DNA of 20,532 nucleotides, from contig JACQCB010000075.1 of the NCBI GenBank assembly GCA_016201805.1, positions 1 to 20,532 on the forward strand, written 5' to 3'. Made by a program: the position numbers and the translations under genes. The notes beneath the pieces were generated by a model. It ran no database searches. It worked only from the letters and a program-made list of their open reading frames with translations, and was not told where the DNA came from. This document shows, in pieces, positions 1 to 6,360 of this stretch. The first letter of the stretch is position 1, and each line of letters opens with the position of its first letter. This stretch comes from Nitrospirota bacterium. Lineage in GTDB: Bacteria > Nitrospirota > Nitrospiria > Nitrospirales > Nitrospiraceae.

Positions 1-275
1 ACCTTCGTCGAATCGTAGACGACCTCGACCGCCTCGGCATGGCCCGTGCCTCCCGCCGACACGTCTTCATAGCTGGGATTCACCGCATGACCGCCCGTAT
101 AGCCCGACGTCACCGAGACGACTCCCTCCACGCCTTCAAAGACTTCCTCCATACACCAGAAGCAGCCTCCGGCAAAGGTAGCCGTTGACAGTTGGCGATT
201 CTCTGCGGCTTCGCTCGCCAAGCCCGTTCCCGGCATCACGGCCAGGAGCCATACAACGAAAAGCCATTCGAGCAT
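1..275 (-). CDS. msrA: Peptide-methionine (S)-S-oxide reductase MsrA, N-terminal part, exported
   Basis: MsrA reduces methionine-S-sulfoxide in damaged proteins. About 91 residues are visible before the gene runs off the left edge, so the C-terminal half is missing. The family hallmark GGCFWCME lies at residues 36-43, with the nucleophilic Cys at residue 38, followed by SGYTGG and a segment ending GGTGHAEAVEVVYD, all typical of MsrA. The start used (ATG, complement of 273-275) gives a hydrophobic N-terminus, MLEWLFVVWLLAVMPGTGLA, that looks like a signal peptide, so the enzyme probably works in the periplasm or is membrane-anchored. An in-frame GTG two codons upstream is an alternative start. 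The gene lies downstream of aspS on the same strand with a gap of about 105 nt, so it may be the tail of that transcript or a separate unit. The family call is secure; location is inferred. Confidence 0.93.
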   Translation of the reverse strand, partial: MLEWLFVVWLLAVMPGTGLASEAAENRQLSTATFAGGCFWCMEEVFEGVEGVVSVTSGYTGGHAVNPSYEDVSAGGTGHAEAVEVVYDSTK

Positions 276-380
276 CGGCACGATTGTGATGGGGCACGAG
301 ACGGAGCACTGAGCCGGCCGGAGGTGGAACGTCCGGGGAGAACGCATCGGTCCTGACCCCATTGAGCGCATCGTCAGAGG

Positions 381-2144
381 TTATTCGATCAAATCCAATT
401 TAATGCTCAAGTCCTTCAACTGCTCCGGACCGACATGCGAGGGCGCATCGGTCATCGGACACTGGGCCTTCTGGGTCTTGGGGAACGCGATCACGTCGCG
501 GATGGAGTCAGCGCCGCCCAGGAGCATGATCAGACGGTCCAGGCCAAAGGCAATGCCACCATGCGGCGGGGCGCCGTACTCGAGGGCTTCCAAGAGAAAC
601 CCAAACTTGGAAACCGCTTCGTCTTTGCCGATGCCGAGCAGATCGAACACCTTGCTCTGCACCTCCCGGCGATGAATTCTGATGCTCCCGCCGCCCAGTT
701 CGCTTCCGTTCATGACCAGGTCGTAGGCCTTGGCCCTGACCTTGAGCGGATCGGTCTCCAGCAGCGGCAGGTCCTCGTCCAGCGGCGCGGTGAAGGGATG
801 GTGGATGGCTACGTAGCGCTTGAGCGCCTCGTCATGCTCCAGCATCGGAAAATCCACCACCCAGAGCGGCCGCCAGGCTTTTTGATCGATCAGGTTTCGT
901 TCCTCGGCCAGCAACAGCCGCAGACGGCCGAGCACGTCGTGCACGACTTTGGGTTTGTCGGCGACGAAAAGCAGCAGGTCGTCAGTCTGTGCGTCCGGCA
1001 CCGCCGCCAGGAGGCTCCGCGCGTCCAGGAACTTGGCGATGACGGACTCCAACTGGCCGTCGCCCATGATCTTGACCCAGGCCAGACCCTTGGCGCCGAA
1101 GCCCTTGGCCGTTTCCCCCAGCGCGTCGATTCGGCTCCGGGAGATCTCCGCCCCGCCCTTGACGACGATCGCCTTCACCATGCCGCCCTTGGCGAGCGTC
1201 TCCCGGAACACCTTGAACTCGGTCTTCGACGCGAAGTCCTGCAGGTCGTGCAGCGGCATGCCGAAGCGGAGATCGGGTTTGTCCGATCCGTAGCGGCCCA
1301 TGGCCTCCGCGTAGGCCATCCGTGGAAACGGCGTGGGCAGTTCGACCCCGGCGGTCGCCTGAAATATCTGCCGGATCATCTGTTCCATCAAGACCATCAC
1401 CTGTTCGCGGTCGATGAAGGAAAGCTCCAGATCGATCTGCGTGAATTCCGGCTGGCGGTCGTTGCGGAGGTCCTCGTCGCGGAAGCAACGCGCGATCTGG
1501 TAATAACGGTCCACGCCGCTGACCATCAGAATCTGTTTGAAGAGTTGCGGCGACTGCGGCAGCGCGTAGAAACAGCCCGGATTGACCCGGCTCGGCACTA
1601 GATAGTCGCGGGCGCCTTCCGGCGTGCTCTTGGTGAGCATGGGCGTTTCCACTTCCAGGAAGTCCTGTCCATTGAGGAAGGCCCGGGCCTCCTGCATGAC
1701 CTCGTGGCGCAGGCGCAACAGCCGCTGCATCTTGGGCCGGCGCAAATCAAGATAGCGGTGCTTCAAGCGCAAGGCCTCGGTCACCTCGCCCTCGTCTTCG
1801 ATCAGGAACGGGGGCGTCTTGGCCTCGTTGAGAATTTCGACGGTCTGGACCAACACTTCAATCTCGCCGGTTGCCAGATTGGGATTGGCCGACCCATCCG
1901 GCCGCAAGGCTACGGTACCGGTGACGGCCACCACGAATTCGCCCCTGAGCACATGGGCCTGCTGATGGGCGGCGGGGCTGATTTCAGGATTGAAGACGAT
2001 CTGCGTGAGGCCTTGCCGGTCCCGCACGTCGATAAAGATCACGTTTCCGTGGTCACGCCGACGCTGCACCCATCCGTTGATCGTCACGGTCTGACCCACA
2101 TGCCGGCGGGACAGTTCGCCGCACCGATGCGTTCGCATCATCAT
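381..2144 (-). CDS. aspS: Aspartyl-tRNA synthetase, bacterial type; probably also charges tRNA-Asn
   Basis: This class II synthetase attaches aspartate to tRNA in the cytoplasm. It has 587 residues, the usual bacterial length, with the N-terminal anticodon-binding OB fold (about residues 15-105), the catalytic core and the bacterial GAD insertion (about 295-415). Motif 2 is visible as RCFRDEDLRNDRQPEFTQID and motif 3 as GIAFGLDRL near the C-terminus. The start is the first of three consecutive ATG codons: GGAGGA sits just upstream (complement of 2149-2154) and this ATG overlaps the rluB stop as ATGA, suggesting translational coupling. A longer reading from 2174 would run back into rluB and has no comparable ribosome site. 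His in RRRDHG and Gly in RPDGSAN match the residues reported for non-discriminating AspRS, which also makes Asp-tRNA-Asn for the GatCAB route; this is inferred from memory of the family. Confidence 0.97.
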   Translation of the reverse strand: MMMRTHRCGELSRRHVGQTVTINGWVQRRRDHGNVIFIDVRDRQGLTQIVFNPEISPAAHQQAHVLRGEFVVAVTGTVALRPDGSANPNLATGEIEVLVQTVEILNEAKTPPFLIEDEGEVTEALRLKHRYLDLRRPKMQRLLRLRHEVMQEARAFLNGQDFLEVETPMLTKSTPEGARDYLVPSRVNPGCFYALPQSPQLFKQILMVSGVDRYYQIARCFRDEDLRNDRQPEFTQIDLELSFIDREQVMVLMEQMIRQIFQATAGVELPTPFPRMAYAEAMGRYGSDKPDLRFGMPLHDLQDFASKTEFKVFRETLAKGGMVKAIVVKGGAEISRSRIDALGETAKGFGAKGLAWVKIMGDGQLESVIAKFLDARSLLAAVPDAQTDDLLLFVADKPKVVHDVLGRLRLLLAEERNLIDQKAWRPLWVVDFPMLEHDEALKRYVAIHHPFTAPLDEDLPLLETDPLKVRAKAYDLVMNGSELGGGSIRIHRREVQSKVFDLLGIGKDEAVSKFGFLLEALEYGAPPHGGIAFGLDRLIMLLGGADSIRDVIAFPKTQKAQCPMTDAPSHVGPEQLKDLSIKLDLIE

Positions 2145-3055
2145 GCTTTCCTCCGCCTGGACGGTTTGGCCCAACGAGCCGGACTGGCCGGGCGGGTCGA
2201 ACGAGTTGGACGAGCCTGGTGAGTCGAACGGGCTGGACGGGCCGGACGAGCCGGATGAGACTGGCGGGTCGGACGACGAGCCGGAGGAGCCACCAGGCGC
2301 GAGGGCTCGCGTGAAGCGGCCACCGCCTCCTGACGGCTCCGCACCAGCGCCCGCAACTGATTGGCTTCCCGATCCGTCAGGTAACGGTAATGCCCGCGGG
2401 GCAAGTCGGCCAGGCTCAAGGAGCCGAAGCGCACGCGGGTCAGCTTGATGACCGGATGCCCGACGGTCTCCAGCATCCGTTTTACCTGGTGTTTGCGCCC
2501 CTCGTGAATCGTGATTTCCACCCAGGAATTCTCTTTCGCCTTCCGGATCTTTTTGACGACGGCAGGACCGGTGAGGCCATCCTCCAACTCCACGCCTCTC
2601 TCCAACGCCCCAATTTCCTCGTCGGTCAGCACGCCCTTGACCTTGATGAGATAGGTCTTGGCGACATGGTAGCGCGGATGCAGGAGCGCCTGGGCGATCT
2701 CCCCCTGGTTGGTCAGCAGCATCAAGCCTTCGCTATCGTAATCGAGCCGGCCGACGGGAAACACACGCAGCCCGACCCCCGTCAGCAGATCCGTGATGGT
2801 CGGCCGGCCGGCCGGATCGCTCAGAGAGGACATGTAGCCTTTCGGCTTGTTGAGCATGAGGAACACCTGCGGCGGCACCTCCTTCAAGTGCCGTCCGTCC
2901 ACCTTCACGTGGTCCTTCGCCGGATCGACCTTCGTGCCCAACTCGCGGACGACCCGGCCATTGACAGTCACGCGTCCCTGCGCGATCCACTCCTCCGCCT
3001 TGCGGCGCGACACCAGCCCGGAGTCGGCGATCACTTTTTGAAGCCTGATCAACAT
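2141..3055 (-). CDS. rluB: RsuA/RluB-family pseudouridine synthase with basic tripeptide-repeat tail
   Basis: The enzyme isomerises a uridine of rRNA to pseudouridine; RluB acts on 23S rRNA, but RsuA, RluE and RluF share the fold, so the exact target is uncertain. An S4 RNA-binding domain spans residues 1-60 (MLIRLQKVIADSGLVSRRKA), and the catalytic motif GRLDYDSEGL carries the conserved Asp at residue 105. The C-terminal 60 or so residues are a low-complexity Arg/Pro/Ser/Thr/Ala tail encoded by a 9-bp tandem repeat; compact homologues end before it. The chosen ATG opens the S4 domain at the usual place. An in-frame GTG at 3112 would add residues translated from an intergenic repeat and is less likely. 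No Shine-Dalgarno precedes the ATG; the repeat hairpin abuts it directly. The stop overlaps the aspS start. guaA lies upstream on the same strand. Confidence 0.9.
   Translation of the reverse strand: MLIRLQKVIADSGLVSRRKAEEWIAQGRVTVNGRVVRELGTKVDPAKDHVKVDGRHLKEVPPQVFLMLNKPKGYMSSLSDPAGRPTITDLLTGVGLRVFPVGRLDYDSEGLMLLTNQGEIAQALLHPRYHVAKTYLIKVKGVLTDEEIGALERGVELEDGLTGPAVVKKIRKAKENSWVEITIHEGRKHQVKRMLETVGHPVIKLTRVRFGSLSLADLPRGHYRYLTDREANQLRALVRSRQEAVAASREPSRLVAPPARRPTRQSHPARPARPARSTHQARPTRSTRPASPARWAKPSRRRKA
2176..2274 (-). repeat. Eleven imperfect 9-bp tandem units inside the 3' end of rluB
   Basis: On the plus strand the units read gagccggac, tggccgggc, gggtcgaac, gagttggac, gagcctggt, gagtcgaac, gggctggac, gggccggac, gagccggat, gagactggc, gggtcggac without a break. 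Each unit encodes three residues, giving a run of RPA/RST-like tripeptides in the protein tail. The phase is a multiple of three, so unit gain or loss would keep the frame. Confidence 0.85.
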
Positions 3056-3135
3056 ACGTGACGCGTGACACGTGACGCGTGACAAGTCCGAGGCACGTTC
3101 CGCTCTCGTCACCTGTCACCCGTCACTCGTCACCC
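3056..3135. repeat. Heptad-phased inverted repeat filling the guaA-rluB gap
   Basis: GTGAC begins at 3058, 3065, 3072 and 3079, exactly every 7 nt. After a 24-nt centre, GTCAC begins at 3108, 3115, 3122 and 3129, again every 7 nt. The arms are imperfectly complementary and can form a hairpin of about 28 pairs. The element fills essentially all of the space between the guaA stop (3138) and the rluB ATG (3055), so it would form part of the rluB leader. It contains no T-run and is not a classical terminator. Confidence 0.85.
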
Positions 3136-3137
3136 TG

Positions 3138-4697
3138 CTATTCCCATTCGATGGTGCTCGGCGGCTTTGAACTCAGGTCGTAGACCACCCGATTCACCCC
3201 GCGCACCTCGTTGATGATCCGGCTCGAGATCGTGCCCAGCAACTCGTGGGGCAGCTTGGCCCAGTCGGCGGTCATCCCGTCCAGGCTGGTCACCACCCGG
3301 AGCGCGATCACGTGTTCGTAGGTCCGCTGATCGCCCATCACCCCCACCGTCCGCACCGGGAGCAGCACCGCAAAGGCCTGCCACAGGTCGTGATACAGGC
3401 CCGATTTTCTGATTTCCTGATCCACCACGGCCTCGGCATTGCGCAACATGGCGAGCCGCTCCGGCGTCACGGCCCCCAAGATGCGAATTGCCAACCCAGG
3501 TCCGGGGAACGGCTGCCGCCAAATAATATCATCCGGCAGCCCTAACTCTTTGCCCAACACCCGCACTTCGTCCTTGAACAGCTCGCGCAGCGGCTCGATC
3601 AGTTTGAGCCTCATCTTGGTGGGCAGCCCGCCGACGTTGTGGTGCGTCTTGATCGTCGCCGAGGGACCCTTGAAGCTGACGCTCTCGATGACGTCCGGGT
3701 ACAACGTGCCCTGCACCAGAAATTTCGCGTCGCCCAGTTTCGATTTGGCCTCGGCCTCGAATTGCTTGATGAACAGCTTCCCGATAATTTTCCGTTTACG
3801 CTCCGGATCGGTCACCCCTTTGAGCGCAGCAAGAAACATCTGCGCCGCGTCCAGGAGGCGCAAGTTCAAATGGAGCTGTCGCGCAAACGTCTGTTTGACT
3901 TGTTCCTTCTCTCCCGCCCGAAGCAACCCATTGTCGACGAAGATACAGGTGAGCTGATCGCCGATCGCCCGATGCGTCAAGGCGGCCGCCACCGACGAGT
4001 CCACCCCGCCGCTCAAGGCGCAAATCACCTGCTCCTGGCCGACCTGTTCGCGAATCTGCTCCACGGCCGTGTCCACGTAGGACCGCATGGTCCAGGTGGG
4101 CTTGCAGCCGCAGATGTCGTAGACGAAATTCCGCAGCAGCTTGACGCCGCCCGTCGTATGCGCGACTTCGGGGTGAAACTGGAGGCAGTAGATTCGGCGC
4201 TTGCCCCCCGTCGATTTCATGGCGGCGACCGGCGAGTTGGCGGTATGGGCGATCGACCGGAATCCTTTGGGCATCCGCTCGATCCGGTCTCCATGGGACA
4301 TCCAGACCTGGCAGGACGCCCCCTTCCCCACGCCCTTGAACAAGTCGGACGCATCGTCGATCATCAACTCGGCTCGGCCATACTCGCGGTGCGAGGCCTT
4401 GGCCACCTCGCCGTCTAGAAGCTTGGTCACCAGTTGCATCCCGTAACAGATGCCCAAGATCGGCAGGCCTTCCTCCAGGAGTTGCCTGGGAATCATCGGC
4501 GCGTTCTTGTCGTAGACGCTGGCCGGGCCTCCGGAGAGCACGATGCCCTTCGGGCGATAGGCCAGGATCGTGGCCAACGGCGTGGTGCAGGGAAGGATTT
4601 GGGAGTAGACCTGGGCTTCGCGAATGCGGCGGGCGATAAGCTGGGTATACTGGGACCCGAAGTCGAGGATCAGGATTCTATCGTGCCACTGTTCCAT
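3138..4697 (-). CDS. guaA: GMP synthase (glutamine-hydrolysing)
   Basis: GuaA converts XMP, glutamine and ATP to GMP, the last step of guanine nucleotide synthesis. The 519 residues match the family. The N-terminal class I glutamine amidotransferase domain has its nucleophile in GICYGMQ (Cys84) and the His/Glu pair in LQFHPEV (His175, Glu177). The ATP-pyrophosphatase P-loop is SGGVDSS (229-235), and the C-terminal dimerisation domain ends in the characteristic SSKPPSTIEWE. I start at ATG 4697; the TTG immediately before it would add one residue and neither has a clear Shine-Dalgarno. The gene follows guaB by 46 nt on the same strand, so the two steps from IMP to GMP are encoded together. The reading frame is intact and no key residue is missing. 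Confidence 0.98.
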   Translation of the reverse strand: MEQWHDRILILDFGSQYTQLIARRIREAQVYSQILPCTTPLATILAYRPKGIVLSGGPASVYDKNAPMIPRQLLEEGLPILGICYGMQLVTKLLDGEVAKASHREYGRAELMIDDASDLFKGVGKGASCQVWMSHGDRIERMPKGFRSIAHTANSPVAAMKSTGGKRRIYCLQFHPEVAHTTGGVKLLRNFVYDICGCKPTWTMRSYVDTAVEQIREQVGQEQVICALSGGVDSSVAAALTHRAIGDQLTCIFVDNGLLRAGEKEQVKQTFARQLHLNLRLLDAAQMFLAALKGVTDPERKRKIIGKLFIKQFEAEAKSKLGDAKFLVQGTLYPDVIESVSFKGPSATIKTHHNVGGLPTKMRLKLIEPLRELFKDEVRVLGKELGLPDDIIWRQPFPGPGLAIRILGAVTPERLAMLRNAEAVVDQEIRKSGLYHDLWQAFAVLLPVRTVGVMGDQRTYEHVIALRVVTSLDGMTADWAKLPHELLGTISSRIINEVRGVNRVVYDLSSKPPSTIEWE

Positions 4698-4719
4698 CAA
4701 ATACCGTTAGACGCGAACC

Positions 4720-4738
4720 GTGAGGAGTGAGGGGTGAG
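4720..4738. repeat. Three GTGAG heptads in the guaB-guaA gap
   Basis: GTGAG starts at 4720, 4727 and 4734, exactly 7 nt apart. The word differs by one base from the GTGAC heptads at 3058-3083. There is no complementary arm, so this looks like half of the same kind of element. Confidence 0.7.
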
Positions 4739-4743
4739 ATGAC

Positions 4744-6210
4744 TTACTCCGACTCCGTGCGGTAGTTCGGGGCTTCCTTGGTGATGATCACATCGTGGAC
4801 GTGCCCTTCCCGAAGGCCGGCGAGCGTCTGCCGGATGAAGGTCGCCTTCTGCTGCAACTCCGTGATCGTGCGGCAACCGCAATAGCCCATGCCGGACTTG
4901 ACGCCTCCAACCAATTGGAAGACTACGCCGGACAGGGTCCCCTTGTAAGGCACCCGGCCTTCGATCCCTTCGGGCACCAGCTTGGAGGTCGGCTGCCCGG
5001 CCTGAAAGTAGCGGTCCTTCCCGCCCCGTTCCATGGCGCCCAACGACCCCATCCCGCGATAGACTTTGTAGGTCCGCCCTTGAAACAGCACGGTCTCGCC
5101 GGGGGACTCCTCCGTCCCGGCCAAAATCCCGCCGATCATGACGGCGGAAGCGCCACCCGCCAAAGCTTTCGTAATGTCGCCTGAGTATTTGATCCCCCCG
5201 TCCGCGATGATCGGCACGCCGCTTCCGGCCAGGGCCGCGGCGCAGTCCGCCACCGCCGTCAATTGCGGCATGCCCGCGCCGGACACGATCCGCGTCGTGC
5301 AGATCGAACCGGGGCCGACGCCCACCTTGACGGCATCCGCACCGGCCTTGACGAGGTCCTTCGCCGCCGTCGCCGTCGCAATGTTCCCCGCGATCACGTC
5401 CAGGGAGGGGTACTTCTGCTTGACCAACTTCACCGTCTCCAAGACGCTCTTGGAATGGCCGTGGGCCGTATCCACCACCACCAGGTCCACACCGGCCTTC
5501 GTGAGCAGCGCCAGCCGATGCTCGGCATCCGCCCCCACCCCGACCGCCGCGGCCACCCGCAAGCGCCCATGCTCATCCTTGCAGGCATGCGGGTACTTGA
5601 TCCGTTTCTCGATATCCTTGATTGTGATCAACCCCTTCAGCTCGAATTTCTTGTTGACGACGGGCAGCTTTTCGATGCGATACTCGTGGAGGATTTCGCG
5701 CGCCTTCTCCAGGCTGGTGCCGACTGGGGCGGTCACCAACTTGTCCTTCGTCATCACCTGGGCGACTTTCAGATCCATCCGGGTTTCAAACCGCAAATCC
5801 CGGTTCGTCAGGATCCCCACCAGCTTCCCCTGCTTGGTCACGGGGATACCGGAAATCCGGTACTTCGTCATGATCTCATGGGCATCCCGGATCGTCTGCT
5901 CCGGCGCGATCGTGATGGGATCGAAGATCATCCCGCTCTCGGACTTCTTCACCTTGTCCACTTCGGCCGCCTGGTCCGCGGGCGAGAGCACACGATGGAT
6001 CACGCCTATCCCACCTTCGCGGGCCAACGCAATGGCCAAACGCGCCTCGCTCACCGTGTCCATGGCCGCGCTGACGATGGGAATGTTGATCGCAATGTTC
6101 CGCGACACGCGCGTGCGGGTGTCCACCTCGCTGGGGATCACCTCCGACTTGGCCGGGACCAGAACCACGTCATCGAAGGTCAACCCGACTCGCACGTCTT
6201 TATCCAGCAT
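4744..6210 (-). CDS. guaB: IMP dehydrogenase
   Basis: GuaB oxidises IMP to XMP with NAD+, the committed step towards GMP, in the cytoplasm. The 488 residues are full length. The TIM barrel starts with GLTFDDVVLVPAKSEV, is interrupted by a pair of CBS domains (about residues 92-205), and resumes with the catalytic loop GPGSICTTR, whose Cys304 forms the covalent intermediate. The mobile-flap region begins RGMGSLGAM. The ATG is preceded by AGGAGATCC, a good ribosome site at 4-6 nt. A sigma-70-like promoter lies about 60 nt upstream (6268-6296). guaA follows directly, then rluB and aspS, so guaB is probably the first gene of the run. Confidence 0.98.
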   Translation of the reverse strand: MLDKDVRVGLTFDDVVLVPAKSEVIPSEVDTRTRVSRNIAINIPIVSAAMDTVSEARLAIALAREGGIGVIHRVLSPADQAAEVDKVKKSESGMIFDPITIAPEQTIRDAHEIMTKYRISGIPVTKQGKLVGILTNRDLRFETRMDLKVAQVMTKDKLVTAPVGTSLEKAREILHEYRIEKLPVVNKKFELKGLITIKDIEKRIKYPHACKDEHGRLRVAAAVGVGADAEHRLALLTKAGVDLVVVDTAHGHSKSVLETVKLVKQKYPSLDVIAGNIATATAAKDLVKAGADAVKVGVGPGSICTTRIVSGAGMPQLTAVADCAAALAGSGVPIIADGGIKYSGDITKALAGGASAVMIGGILAGTEESPGETVLFQGRTYKVYRGMGSLGAMERGGKDRYFQAGQPTSKLVPEGIEGRVPYKGTLSGVVFQLVGGVKSGMGYCGCRTITELQQKATFIRQTLAGLREGHVHDVIITKEAPNYRTESE

Positions 6211-6267
6211 GGATCTCCTGCTCAGGCTTGTCGTGAAGGAGGGTATGGTCCGACACGGAATTTTCGG

Positions 6268-6296
6268 AATCTAGCACAGCCATTTCAGAGGGTCAA
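6268..6296 (-). promoter_or_regulatory. Sigma-70-like promoter of guaB
   Basis: On the minus strand TTGACC (complement of 6291-6296) is followed after 17 nt by TAGATT (complement of 6268-6273). Transcription would begin near 6261, giving a leader of about 50 nt that contains the guaB ribosome site. Confidence 0.65.
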
Positions 6297-6360
6297 GGCA
6301 AGCGAACAGGTCTGTGGAGGGCCTCATTCCACACGCATCACGCCCTGGCGGAACGCCCGC

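Noticed and set aside
435..1601. Plus-strand 388-codon open frame within aspS
   Set aside because: Antisense shadow of aspS; residue composition (His/Arg/Gln/Gly-rich) is typical of such shadows.
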